DNA of 64,000 bases, taken from assembly GCA_903870145.1 (NCBI GenBank), contig CAIQBO010000049.1, positions 117,617 to 181,616 on the forward strand, in the 5' to 3' direction. The notes under the pieces were generated by a model. It was not told the DNA's origin. It did no database searches and saw only the letters and a list, made by a program, of their open reading frames with translations. This DNA is from an uncultured Burkholderiales bacterium (GTDB lineage: Bacteria > Pseudomonadota > Gammaproteobacteria > Burkholderiales > Burkholderiaceae_C). Shown here in pieces: positions 9,352-17,770 of this stretch (position 1 is its first letter; every line of letters begins with the position of its first letter). Both the position numbers and the translations under genes were made by a program.

Positions 9352-10344
9352 TCAAGGCAGGAATTCATTGGTGTAGTAATCTTCAACTTTTCCAGCTGAT
9401 TTCTCTAAGCCACCATACTCAAGCAACATCGCAAAAGACTCGTTCATGTCTTTGGGTGAAACGCGGAATGGGCGCAGTTTTTCAGTCTCTGCTGTGTGGT
9501 ACAGCGGTGTTGTCAGTTTGAGTCCAATGATCAGTGACTCCCTTTGACCTGCTTTGGCATTGGCCTTGAGCATGGCATCCACAGCAGCCTCAGGATTTTT
9601 TGTTGCATCTTCAAAAGATCGAGTTGCAGCACGCATGAATTTTTTGACCAAGTCTGGCTTGTCTTTGAGCATGTCTTTATGCGCAATGATTCCAGATACG
9701 ACCATGTTGATGCCGTAATCTGCGAAAGGGATCACAGTCACAGGTTTTTTAGTTGCATCTTGTATTTTGATGTTTTGATCCATCAAGTAACCCAGCAACA
9801 AGTCGGCTTGTCCGTTGATGACGGCGTTGAGCTTGGTCTGGCCATCACCCGAGACCACTTTGTAATCGCCCTCTTTCAGGCCTGTTTTCTTCAGAAACAA
9901 GGGCCAAATTTGTGACATTGAGTCGCCTGGCGTCATGGCGACAGTCTTGCCTTTAATGTCTTCGGGCTTCTTGATATTTTTCTCTGACAAACCCATCACT
10001 GACATTGGGCTTTTTTGCAAAGCAACACCAATAGTCTTGACGGGTGCACCCTTGGATGCAACCTTGATCATGGTGCTCACATCTGCATAGCCGAAAGGCA
10101 CCGACTTGGCCGCCACGGCTTGAATGGTGGGGCCGGATCCACGCCCTTCTTGAATGTCAAGATCAATGCCTTCAGCTTCAAAGTAGCCTTTTTCTTTACC
10201 CAAGAAAAATGGTGCATGTTCGCTGTACAAATACCAGTTCAGCATGATTGAGATTTTTTCTTTGGGCTGCGCATTCGCACTCAAGCATGTGAGGGAAAGG
10301 GCCAAGGTACTCAAGACTGATACAGCAATACTTCTTCGTTTCAT
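9352..10344 (-). CDS. ABC transporter periplasmic binding protein, NMT1/THI5-like
   Basis: 330 residues from the ATG at 10344, which has GGAG 8 nt upstream; longer frames lack a good ribosome site. The signal peptide runs to about SANA. The mature protein (ISIMLNWYLYSEHAPFFLGKEKGYF, in two parts) is typical of the SsuA/THI5-like family that feeds NitT/TauT ABC importers. HMP-like pyrimidines, sulfonates or aromatic acids are known ligands of the family; which applies here is unknown. It lies between its permease and ATPase genes. Confidence 0.9.
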   Translation of the reverse strand: MKRRSIAVSVLSTLALSLTCLSANAQPKEKISIMLNWYLYSEHAPFFLGKEKGYFEAEGIDLDIQEGRGSGPTIQAVAAKSVPFGYADVSTMIKVASKGAPVKTIGVALQKSPMSVMGLSEKNIKKPEDIKGKTVAMTPGDSMSQIWPLFLKKTGLKEGDYKVVSGDGQTKLNAVINGQADLLLGYLMDQNIKIQDATKKPVTVIPFADYGINMVVSGIIAHKDMLKDKPDLVKKFMRAATRSFEDATKNPEAAVDAMLKANAKAGQRESLIIGLKLTTPLYHTAETEKLRPFRVSPKDMNESFAMLLEYGGLEKSAGKVEDYYTNEFLP

Positions 10345-10398
10345 GGTTTGTCTCCTTTTAAATAGACATGGATATAGAACTGACCGGAACTCTATCAA

Positions 10399-11181
10399 TC
10401 AGGCGGTTGCCTGGAAATCATTTCGCTGTGAGGCGTGCCAAGGGATCATGAGACTTTCAAGCACATCCAGCAAGGCAAATAAAATCACGCCTATCATCGA
10501 CAGCACCACCAAAGCAGCAAACATCAAGGGCAGATCAAAATTTCCATTGGCTTTTTGCAGGACATAACCGATGCCTGAATTGGATCCTACAAACTCTCCG
10601 ACCACTGAGCCAACTACGGCAAGCGTGATGGAAACTTTCATTCCTGAAAAAATCGCTGGCAAGGCCTGAGGCAAATTGATTTTGAAAAACATCTGCAATC
10701 GGGTGCTGCCCATGGAGCGGGCAAGGTCCACCATATCCTGTTCAACCGACTTAAAGCCCATCACTGTAGAGACCACAACAGGAAAGAAACCCAGTAGGAA
10801 TGCGATGATTATTTTTGGAATAATGCCAAAGCCAAACCACACCACAAACAAAGGTGCGACAGCAATTTTCGGCACAGATTGGGAAAACACCAGCAGTGGG
10901 TAAACATAACTTTCGACAAGCTTGGAATACGCGATCAGCATGGCGATAGGCACGCCTACTAAAACAGAAAGTGCAAATCCACCCAGGGTTGCCCACGTCG
11001 TAGGGCCAGCCTCTTTCACCAGCATCGGCCATTCATTCCACAGTTGCTCTACAACACTGAATGGCGTTGGTATGAGATAGGGGGGTATGTTGAAAACACG
11101 AATCACCACATCCCACAAAATCAAAATCATGACGATCAATAAAACGGGCCGCGACCATTGCGATGTGAGCAGATTTTTCAT
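10399..11181 (-). CDS. ABC transporter permease, NitT/TauT (SsuC/TauC) type
   Basis: 260 residues with about six membrane segments. The cytoplasmic EAA loop for ATPase contact is in EQDMVDLARSMGS...LPQALP. The C-terminus is NDFQATA. It is the first gene of the ten-gene minus-strand operon and is preceded by a good sigma70-type promoter with a TetR-type repeat. ATP-driven import with the two downstream ABC genes is the expected role. Confidence 0.93.
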   Translation of the reverse strand: MKNLLTSQWSRPVLLIVMILILWDVVIRVFNIPPYLIPTPFSVVEQLWNEWPMLVKEAGPTTWATLGGFALSVLVGVPIAMLIAYSKLVESYVYPLLVFSQSVPKIAVAPLFVVWFGFGIIPKIIIAFLLGFFPVVVSTVMGFKSVEQDMVDLARSMGSTRLQMFFKINLPQALPAIFSGMKVSITLAVVGSVVGEFVGSNSGIGYVLQKANGNFDLPLMFAALVVLSMIGVILFALLDVLESLMIPWHASQRNDFQATA

Positions 11182-11195
11182 GAGAGGAATGGAAA

Positions 11196-11241
11196 TTATT
11201 CACTAATTAGTTAATTGTATGAGAAGTGCTTGCAAAGTCAA
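11196..11241 (-). promoter_or_regulatory. Promoter and TetR-type operator of the ten-gene operon
   Basis: Read on the minus strand, TTGACT (forward 11236-11241) is followed after 16 nt by TACAAT (forward 11214-11219). The repeat AATTAAC-N6-GTGAATAA (forward 11196-11216) begins in the -10 box and covers the expected start point. It matches the perfect repeat in the tetR promoter in one arm fully and in 6 of 8 bases of the other, with the same 6-nt spacer. This supports repression by the TetR protein encoded next door; binding is inference. Confidence 0.6.
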
Positions 11242-11253
11242 TATGAGACAAAT

Positions 11254-11901
11254 CTAGTTTCTCAGGATATACCCTAGGATCACTTCACAAGTGTGAGACA
11301 GCCTCTCACTCTGTGCTTTGGGCGTCATCAAGTCTCTTCCAAATATGACTGACAGGGTCGAATTGTTCGACAAGTAAAAATAGGATAGCCCAGCAATCGA
11401 TACATACAGTTGCACTGGATCAATACCGCCTCTGAACTCACCTGAAGCGCGCCCCTTCTCCAAAATCTCCCCGAGCAACTCTATCAGGGGTGAGTTCAGC
11501 GTGAGGATATCAGGAGACTCTTGAATGTGCCGTGCTTTATGCAAATTTGCACTGTTGAGCATGGTTAAAAACTCTGGGTTCTCCAGGTAGTAGTTCCAAG
11601 TAAATTCAACCAACTTTCGCACCGCAGCAGAAGGCTCCAGGGCTTGCAAATTCAGCTGGCGCTCTTTATCGCGAATCTTTTCATAGGACGCTTCAAGCAC
11701 CGCTTTGAACAGCTGATCTTTGTCCGAGAAATAATAGTAAATCAGGCGCTTATTCAGGCTAGATCGTTCCGCAATCCGATCTATTCTGGCACCCCCCAGC
11801 CCATGCATTGCAAACTCCGCCAAGGCCGCGCTAAGGATCAGCCCGCGCGATCTTTCTGCATCTCTGGTTTTGGTTGCGGTGGCGGTTTTCTTCTCTTTCA
11901 T
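11254..11901 (-). CDS. TetR family transcriptional regulator
   Basis: 215 residues from the ATG at 11901; an in-frame ATG at 11919 is also possible, but it lies inside the promoter/operator. The N-terminal helix-turn-helix (about 20-65, with ALAEFAMHGLGGARIDRIA and the YYYFSDKDQLF hallmark) is clear, and the C-terminal ligand domain is variable. It precedes the ABC/enolase-superfamily operon on the same strand, and near-identical inverted repeats lie in both promoters. Autorepression and control of that operon are inferred. The ligand is probably the imported substrate or a metabolite. Confidence 0.9.
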   Translation of the reverse strand: MKEKKTATATKTRDAERSRGLILSAALAEFAMHGLGGARIDRIAERSSLNKRLIYYYFSDKDQLFKAVLEASYEKIRDKERQLNLQALEPSAAVRKLVEFTWNYYLENPEFLTMLNSANLHKARHIQESPDILTLNSPLIELLGEILEKGRASGEFRGGIDPVQLYVSIAGLSYFYLSNNSTLSVIFGRDLMTPKAQSERLSHTCEVILGYILRN

Positions 11902-11908
11902 GGCCGAA

Positions 11909-11936
11909 TAATTAACCATTCCGTTAATTAAGTCAA
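11909..11936 (-). promoter_or_regulatory. tetR promoter with perfect TetR-type operator
   Basis: The repeat TAATTAAC (11909-11916), a 6-nt spacer, and GTTAATTA (11923-11930) is a perfect 8-bp inverted repeat. It fills the space between a -35 TTGACT (forward 11931-11936) and a possible -10 at 11909-11914. A start point near 11902 would place the ATG at 11901 at or very near the 5' end of the mRNA, so the transcript may be leaderless; this last point is speculative. Confidence 0.6.
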
Positions 11937-11954
11937 CTGATTTCTCCCGACTGG

Positions 11955-12695
11955 TTAAGAAAACCCTTCCACTCGTGGGATCAAGCGCCTTTCCACCACA
12001 TTGCCCGAAATAGTTTGACCCGCATCCGAGATCAAATACATGAGCGTAGGCACAACTTCTTCTGGTTTGGAAAGCCCCAAGCTTCTCTCGTACATGGCCA
12101 ACTCATCCACACTGGCAGATTCTAAAAAGACGGGTGTCAACACCAAGCCAGGAGATACGGCGTTGATTCGCACACCAAATGGCCTGAGCTCATGCGCAGC
12201 CGACTTCACAAGTCCCACGATGCCTGCTTTGGTGGTGGCGTAGGCAGCAGCACCTGGCCATCCGTTGCTAGCCAAGCCTGAAGTAAACGCGACGATGGAT
12301 CCTGATTTTTGGGCTTTCATGATTGGAAACAAAGCGCGCAGGAGGTAAAAAATTCCAGAGAGGTTCACGTCAAGATGACTCTGCCATTCCTCATCCGACA
12401 ATTGATCGATGGGGGTTCTTTTTTGAATGGCAGAAGTCAGTATGGCCGCATCGATCTGGCCATATTTTTTCATGCATTGCGCGATGACCTGATTCACCGC
12501 CTGCGAGTCAGCAATGTTCAACAACATGGTCTCAAGCTGAGGGTGCTGCAAAGTAGCCAGTTCAGCCGCATTGACATCCAGCGCAATGACCTTGGCATTT
12601 GCCTCAGCGCAGGCCACTGCGGTGGCACGCCCTATTCCTGAAGCCGCGCCGACCACCAAAACTGTTCTACCGGAAAAATCAAAATTAATTTTCAT
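11955..12695 (-). CDS. Short-chain dehydrogenase/reductase (SDR)
   Basis: 246 residues with GAASGIG near residue 16, Ser in VAFTSGLAS, and YATTK. The usual NNAG motif reads LTSA, which is uncommon. It follows the FAD monooxygenase gene by 15 bp on the left arm of the GntR cluster, so oxidation of an alcohol or dihydrodiol-type intermediate after hydroxylation is a fair guess. Its C-terminus (SGNVVERRLIPRVEGFS) is not the standard GG ending. Confidence 0.87.
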   Translation of the reverse strand: MKINFDFSGRTVLVVGAASGIGRATAVACAEANAKVIALDVNAAELATLQHPQLETMLLNIADSQAVNQVIAQCMKKYGQIDAAILTSAIQKRTPIDQLSDEEWQSHLDVNLSGIFYLLRALFPIMKAQKSGSIVAFTSGLASNGWPGAAAYATTKAGIVGLVKSAAHELRPFGVRINAVSPGLVLTPVFLESASVDELAMYERSLGLSKPEEVVPTLMYLISDAGQTISGNVVERRLIPRVEGFS

Positions 12696-12710
12696 ACTTT
12701 TAAATCTGCT

Positions 12711-14288
12711 TTATGCCACCGGAAATTGGCCTGTAACCCGTTTGTACAACTGTTCAGCCTGTTGCGCATCCGACTGAAAGGGAACGATGGCGGCAACATA
12801 CTCGTCTGGCCGGACCAACACAAGCATTCCCAAGCCAATTCCCAGTCTGTCCAGCAGCGCATTTCCAGGGTCCAACAAACTTCTATCCCTTAGCCCACCA
12901 TCGAGTGGTGCATCAAATCTAGACACGATGAAATGTCGAAGTGCAGATGTTTGGTTCAATGGAATCGGTGGCCTGCGCCTGACGTCTTCAAAATAAAGCG
13001 CCGTGAAACTGCCTCGGCAAATGTCGTGAACCCGCACTTGCGTGCCCTGCGGTGTGTGCAGCATGAAATTTGGCAAGCGCGCTCCAACCGCCAATCGCGG
13101 CCGTGTTTCTTTGGCGACCAAAGACCAGTCATTCACGGCATTGACATCCAAACGCACCCCTAGCATGGTGCGGGTGTAGGCGTTGGACCAGTTGTTATCG
13201 GTCATTGCAAGACTGACGTTGCCGCGTTTGGACATGGCCATTCGAGCAGCTTCTGCCATCTCACCAGATCCGTGCAATGCCAAGGGGCGTTGTTCCTGCT
13301 CGTACCCATCTAGGACGGCAACATCAGCCCAACCTTTGAGAAACCAAGCCAATCGCCAAGGCAAGTTGGACGCATCCAGGGCACCCGTGTTCAAGCCCAA
13401 GGCCCACATGGGCGTGATCAAGTGTGCAGCGTCTCCCATCAAAATCACTCTGCCTTGCCGCCAAGATTGCGCCACGCGGTGATGCACTTTGTACGTGACT
13501 TGATTGATCACCTTGAAGTTCTTGACTTCGCCAATGAATGAAAGCGTTTTATCTCGGAGCTCTTGTTCTGTTGGATCGGGAGCATCGGGCAGCATGGGAT
13601 ACAAAAATCGCCAGCAATGAGGGTGCCTGACCAAGATCATCCACTCATCTGGATCAGAAAAATATGCCAGATAGGGGTAATCACGCGGGTTGTCAACATC
13701 AAGGTCGACCTCCAGGTCAACCAGTGCATATTTGGTGGGCAATGACATCCCCTCCACCTTCACGCCCATTTGCTGCCTGACGGTGCTACGCCCACCATCA
13801 CAGCCGAGTAAGAATGAAGCTTCAAAGGCCTCAAGGCCGCTGGGCGAGGTTACATGCAATACGACATGGTCTGCGAATTGTTCATAGCGCTCAAACTTCA
13901 TGCCCATCCGAAGCTCAACCAAGCCTGAGTCCTTTGCAGCTTGAGCCAAAACAGGCTCAAGATCTTGCTGCGGCAAATTGATCACAAATGGATAGCGCGT
14001 CTCATCTGACAAAACATCCAGCCTGACCGGATACGTTGACAGCTGTGTTTTTTTATCAATCTCACCAATTTCATCCACCCGTAAGGCCTTTGAAAGGACT
14101 TTATCAGCGACCCCATAACGGTCAAAAATCTCCAAGGTCCTGCTCAAAATGGTTCCAGCTTTGGTCTCTAGCGAGAGTTGCCGGTCATCTTCGAAAATGA
14201 TCGATGAAATTCCGTAATGCGCCAACCCCAAGGCCGTTATCAGGCCAATGGGGCCCGCACCAACTATGGCAACGGGCCTCGTATTCAT
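12711..14288 (-). CDS. FAD-dependent aromatic hydroxylase (PHBH/MhpA/TfdB class A monooxygenase family)
   Basis: 525 residues from the ATG at 14288, directly before the FAD-binding GAGPIG motif. The class A monooxygenase fingerprints follow: DG motif GCDGGRSTVR and GD motif VILMGDAAHLITP. A C-terminal thioredoxin-like domain after about residue 400, as in phenol hydroxylase and MhpA, accounts for the length. Such enzymes hydroxylate phenols, aromatic acids or hydroxypyridines with NAD(P)H and O2. With the extradiol dioxygenase of the opposite arm, the likely role is to create the dihydroxylated ring that is then cleaved; this is inference. Confidence 0.88.
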   Translation of the reverse strand: MNTRPVAIVGAGPIGLITALGLAHYGISSIIFEDDRQLSLETKAGTILSRTLEIFDRYGVADKVLSKALRVDEIGEIDKKTQLSTYPVRLDVLSDETRYPFVINLPQQDLEPVLAQAAKDSGLVELRMGMKFERYEQFADHVVLHVTSPSGLEAFEASFLLGCDGGRSTVRQQMGVKVEGMSLPTKYALVDLEVDLDVDNPRDYPYLAYFSDPDEWMILVRHPHCWRFLYPMLPDAPDPTEQELRDKTLSFIGEVKNFKVINQVTYKVHHRVAQSWRQGRVILMGDAAHLITPMWALGLNTGALDASNLPWRLAWFLKGWADVAVLDGYEQEQRPLALHGSGEMAEAARMAMSKRGNVSLAMTDNNWSNAYTRTMLGVRLDVNAVNDWSLVAKETRPRLAVGARLPNFMLHTPQGTQVRVHDICRGSFTALYFEDVRRRPPIPLNQTSALRHFIVSRFDAPLDGGLRDRSLLDPGNALLDRLGIGLGMLVLVRPDEYVAAIVPFQSDAQQAEQLYKRVTGQFPVA

Positions 14289-14309
14289 CCTTGCCGCCAT
14301 TCCCATGAA

Positions 14310-15314
14310 TCAGGGTTTGATGGCGGGGTTTGGCAAGTAGCCTTCAGCCAAAATGCCCTCAGCCGTGAGCTTTGTACCGGTGACCTCGACATTGTTGTTG
14401 ATGAAGTCAACAGACCGCTTCATCTTCTCTAAGTTCATGGTGCCGAAACCTTTGTCCGTGACTTCTTGCGTGACCGCAATTCTTCGCAAAATTTTCAGTT
14501 CATCCACAATGATTTGCGGATCTAAGGCTTTGAGGTACTGCGTTTGAATGCGAGCAGCTTCTTCGGGATTGGCCAAAGCGTCTTTCCAGCCGCGCAACGC
14601 GGCCTTGACAAAACCTCGCACCATTTCAGGATTTGCCTTTAAAAAATCTTCCCGCACACCAATGCTGTTGGAATAAATGTCTAAACCATAGTCACCCAAA
14701 AGCAAGCACTTGGGCTGCGCGTCTGTAACCGCACGACGAATCGAGGGCTCCCCCATCAAAAATTGATCGATGGCAGGCACCTTTTTAGCAACCAGCATGG
14801 GTACACGTGCTGCGCCATCAATATTGACAATTTTCAATGTCGATGGATCCACGTTGTTCATTTTCATGAAAGCCGCAAATATTTTCGGCATGAATGAAGC
14901 GCTGCTTGAGCCTACCTCCAAGCCAGCCATGTCCTTGGGCGAAGAAACATTGGCTCCTGGATTCAAGCTGAAGACACAATAAGGCGGCTTCTGATAGTTG
15001 GCAGCAACAATGCGAATCGACTTGCCCGCACTTCCACTGGCAACAAGACTGGGAATGTCAATGAACGCAAATTCCGAAAGCCCAGACTCGAGGTAGCGAA
15101 CTGCATCGGCTGTGCCCTTGGTGGGCAATATTGTGACGTTGAGTTTTTCTTCTTTGAAGTAACCTTTGTTCAAGGCCACATACCATGGCGCGTGCCGCCC
15201 CAGTGGGATGAAATCAAGCGCAAACTTAACTTCTTTTTCTTGCGCCAATACAGGGACAGAACTCATTGCGACAACTGCCAAGCAACTTGCCAGGCAAAGT
15301 TTAAAGAATTTCAC
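14310..15314 (-). CDS. ABC transporter periplasmic binding protein, NMT1/THI5-like
   Basis: 334 residues from a GTG at 15314, chosen because AAGGAAG lies 5 nt upstream and the signal peptide (ending PVLAQ) starts there; the longer open frame overlaps the gntR gene. The mature protein starts KEVKFALDFIPLGRHAPWYVALNKGYF in parts, a THI5/SsuA-type ligand domain. Its ATPase and permease genes lie across the divergent promoter at 16155-17731, so the importer is split over the two arms. The ligand is unknown but presumably the cluster's substrate. Confidence 0.88.
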   Translation of the reverse strand: MKFFKLCLASCLAVVAMSSVPVLAQEKEVKFALDFIPLGRHAPWYVALNKGYFKEEKLNVTILPTKGTADAVRYLESGLSEFAFIDIPSLVASGSAGKSIRIVAANYQKPPYCVFSLNPGANVSSPKDMAGLEVGSSSASFMPKIFAAFMKMNNVDPSTLKIVNIDGAARVPMLVAKKVPAIDQFLMGEPSIRRAVTDAQPKCLLLGDYGLDIYSNSIGVREDFLKANPEMVRGFVKAALRGWKDALANPEEAARIQTQYLKALDPQIIVDELKILRRIAVTQEVTDKGFGTMNLEKMKRSVDFINNNVEVTGTKLTAEGILAEGYLPNPAIKP

Positions 15315-15369
15315 GGTGCTTCCTTTCGCGGTTGAATAAAAATAAAAATCTACTGGAACGAAATAAAAA

Positions 15370-16038
15370 TCATTGTTTAGACGCCTGAAGAATGCGCTTT
15401 TGAAGCGACAACAAGTGCGCTTCCATGGCCTTTCTGGCAGCATTGGCATCGTGCTGAATCACAGCTTTTAATATGGATTCATGCTCACGCTGCGTCACCT
15501 CAAGGCCTTTTTCCGGCATGATTCGCAGATGCCAAATAATGCCCGATCGCTCATGAAGCGGGCGCTGTGTATCTGCCAAAATTTTGTTGCCAGCGGCCTC
15601 TGCTATCACGGAGTGGAATGCTCGATCAATCACGCTGAAAGAATCTCTTTGGCTTTGACTCAGGAGCAAGCTGGATTTGTTCAAAAGGTCTTTGACCTCC
15701 TTGATTTGCTCCTTAGAAATTCTCTCTGCAGCCAAGGCAGCCACATTGGGCTCCATGGCCAGCCTGGCCTCGAGCAAGGCCAGCACATCATGCAAGGAGT
15801 CTGACCGTATGACAATCCCTTTTCGAGGTATAACTTCAATCAGCCCCTCATTTTGCAAGAGGTGAATAGCCTGATGAACAGGCATTCGCCCTAAATTTGT
15901 CATTTCACAAAGCTTCGTCTCATTCAAAAAAAGTCCAGGGCGCAACTCCATTGAAAGAATTTTTTCTTTGATGTGCAAATACGCAAGTTCCGTCAAGGAA
16001 ATTGCTGAAATTTTGCTTTTAACTTTCGTTTTTTTCAA
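15370..16038 (-). CDS. GntR family transcriptional regulator, FCD (FadR) type
   Basis: 222 residues: winged helix (about 12-75, with LRPGLFLNETKLCEMTNLGRMPVHQAI in parts) and an FCD ligand domain (about 85-215, with DRAFHSVIAEAAGN and HESILKAV). These regulators bind carboxylic acids, often through a metal site. It is transcribed away from the ABC ATPase gene; the shared 116-bp spacer holds a perfect palindrome over the probable promoter. It is the likely controller of both arms (11955-22573). Confidence 0.9.
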   Translation of the reverse strand: MKKTKVKSKISAISLTELAYLHIKEKILSMELRPGLFLNETKLCEMTNLGRMPVHQAIHLLQNEGLIEVIPRKGIVIRSDSLHDVLALLEARLAMEPNVAALAAERISKEQIKEVKDLLNKSSLLLSQSQRDSFSVIDRAFHSVIAEAAGNKILADTQRPLHERSGIIWHLRIMPEKGLEVTQREHESILKAVIQHDANAARKAMEAHLLSLQKRILQASKQ

Positions 16039-16065
16039 AATATATTAGTTGATAAAAAACCACTA

Positions 16066-16096
16066 TTGACACAGCACTGATATATCATATGATATA
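16066..16096 (+). promoter_or_regulatory. Promoter with GntR-type 16-bp palindrome
   Basis: TTGACA (16066-16071) is followed after 16 nt by TATGAT (16088-16093), a good sigma70-like pair for the rightward operon. The perfect palindrome TATATCATATGATATA (16081-16096) covers the -10 box. Its position between divergent gntR and the ABC operon makes it the obvious operator, so the regulator would block RNA polymerase when bound. Binding itself is inference. Confidence 0.6.
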
Positions 16097-16154
16097 AAAC
16101 AAAATATGCAAGCACAATCTTTTTTGACTTTTAACTTGATCATCTAGGACAGTC

Positions 16155-16964
16155 ATGCCGTTTGGAATCATCAAGAACGCTCGCAAGGTTTTCCCTCAAA
16201 ACCAATTGTCCAAAGGGGCTAAGCAAGACTTGATCGCACTTGACGATGCTTCGTTTGAGTTTGAAGAAGGCGAAATAGTTTCACTCTTGGGCCCCAGTGG
16301 GTGCGGAAAGACGACACTGCTGAGGATCATTGCAGGCTTGCTCAGCCGAACCTCTGGCGAAGTCACCATTGGCGGCAAAAGCATTGATGGCCCCTATGAG
16401 GACTATGGTTTTATTTTTCAATCGCCTGGTCTCATGCCTTGGCGATCTGTGATCGACAACGTCCTCTTTCCAATGGACGTACTCAAGAGCAACGATGCCA
16501 ATGCAAAAACTCGGGCCATGGACCTGCTCCAACTGGTCGGCTTGAATGGGTTTGAAAAAGCCCGCCCCCATCAGCTTTCTGGCGGCATGCAGCAACGTGT
16601 TTCACTTTGCCGCGCATTGATACACAAACCCAAATTGCTGCTCATGGATGAACCTTTTGGCGCATTGGATGAACTGACTCGAATGGAAATGAACGACTTG
16701 CTTCTTCGCATTCGCCGTGAAACACATGCCAGCGTGTTGTTTGTCACGCATTCCATTTCTGAGGCTATTTACTTGGCTGACAAAGTCTTGGTTTTCAGCA
16801 GCAGGCCTGCAAGAATCGCCTTGAACCTGCCCATTGATCTGGGCAACGAGCGCTCGCAGTCAACTCGGTTTACCAACGCATTCATGCAAGCCGAGCGAAG
16901 GGCCAGTGAGGCACTCGGCATTATCAAGCCAGAAGTCGCAGTCAGTCAGGGCAGTCAAGCATGA
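16155..16964 (+). CDS. ABC transporter ATP-binding protein, NitT/TauT type
   Basis: 269 residues with Walker A GPSGCGKTT, signature LSGGMQQRVS, Walker B LLLMDEPFGALD and switch His in FVTHS. It is the first gene of the rightward operon and overlaps the permease gene by 4 bp (ATGA), implying coupled translation. It energises the importer whose binding protein is encoded at 14310-15314. Confidence 0.93.
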   Translation: MPFGIIKNARKVFPQNQLSKGAKQDLIALDDASFEFEEGEIVSLLGPSGCGKTTLLRIIAGLLSRTSGEVTIGGKSIDGPYEDYGFIFQSPGLMPWRSVIDNVLFPMDVLKSNDANAKTRAMDLLQLVGLNGFEKARPHQLSGGMQQRVSLCRALIHKPKLLLMDEPFGALDELTRMEMNDLLLRIRRETHASVLFVTHSISEAIYLADKVLVFSSRPARIALNLPIDLGNERSQSTRFTNAFMQAERRASEALGIIKPEVAVSQGSQA

Positions 16965-17731
16965 ATCGCTCTTCATTTGAACGAATTTTTTACCCATTTT
17001 TGGGTCTTTTCTTGGTGCTGAGCTTTTGGCAATTGGTGTGCATCGCCTGGAAAATGCCAAGCGCAGTGCTGCCGACACCGATCGATGTGGCCATGGCCAT
17101 CCAAAAGCATTGGGTCACTCTTTTGGTGGAAGGCTGGATCACTCTCAAAGCCACACTGTATGGCTTTGCTTTGGCACTTATCTTAGGCATTCCACTGGCG
17201 GTAGGGGTTGCACTTTTCCCCCGCATTAACTTGATGTTTTACCCCATACTGATTGCACTCCAATCTGTGCCCAAGGTAGCGCTGGCACCCATTTTATTGG
17301 TCTGGTTGGGCATTGGGATTGAGTCAAAGCTGGCCATTGCGTGGTTGGTTGCTTTTTTCCCGATCATTGTGGACACCTCTGCCGGCCTTCAATCAACCCC
17401 GAGAGAGTTACTTGAATTGGCAAGAAGTTTGCGCTCCTCTCGGTGGCAGACTTTCACCATGGTTCAATTTCCTGCGGCACTTCCCTTTATCGTCACAGGA
17501 GCGAAAGTTGCAGTCACTTTGGCCGTGATCGGCGCCGTCATTGGCGAATTCGTTGGCGCGAGTGAAGGACTTGGGTTCTTGCTGCTGAGCGCAACTTCTC
17601 AAATCAACACTGCCTTGGCATTTGCCTCTTTGTTTGCTCTTTCCATCATGGGGATGCTGGCCTACCTTTTGGTCGTCTTTGTTGAAAAATTGCTAGCCCC
17701 ATGGCTTCCACCTGAAATACCGCATCACTGA
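16961..17731 (+). CDS. ABC transporter permease, NitT/TauT type
   Basis: 256 residues, about six membrane segments, with the EAA loop RELLELARSLRSS...FPAALP for ATPase contact. The start overlaps the ATPase stop by 4 bp. It forms the membrane channel of the importer shared between the two arms of the GntR cluster. Confidence 0.92.
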   Translation: MNRSSFERIFYPFLGLFLVLSFWQLVCIAWKMPSAVLPTPIDVAMAIQKHWVTLLVEGWITLKATLYGFALALILGIPLAVGVALFPRINLMFYPILIALQSVPKVALAPILLVWLGIGIESKLAIAWLVAFFPIIVDTSAGLQSTPRELLELARSLRSSRWQTFTMVQFPAALPFIVTGAKVAVTLAVIGAVIGEFVGASEGLGFLLLSATSQINTALAFASLFALSIMGMLAYLLVVFVEKLLAPWLPPEIPHH

Positions 17732-17770
17732 ACATTTCCCCATCTTTGACAAACCCCAGGAAACACCAGC

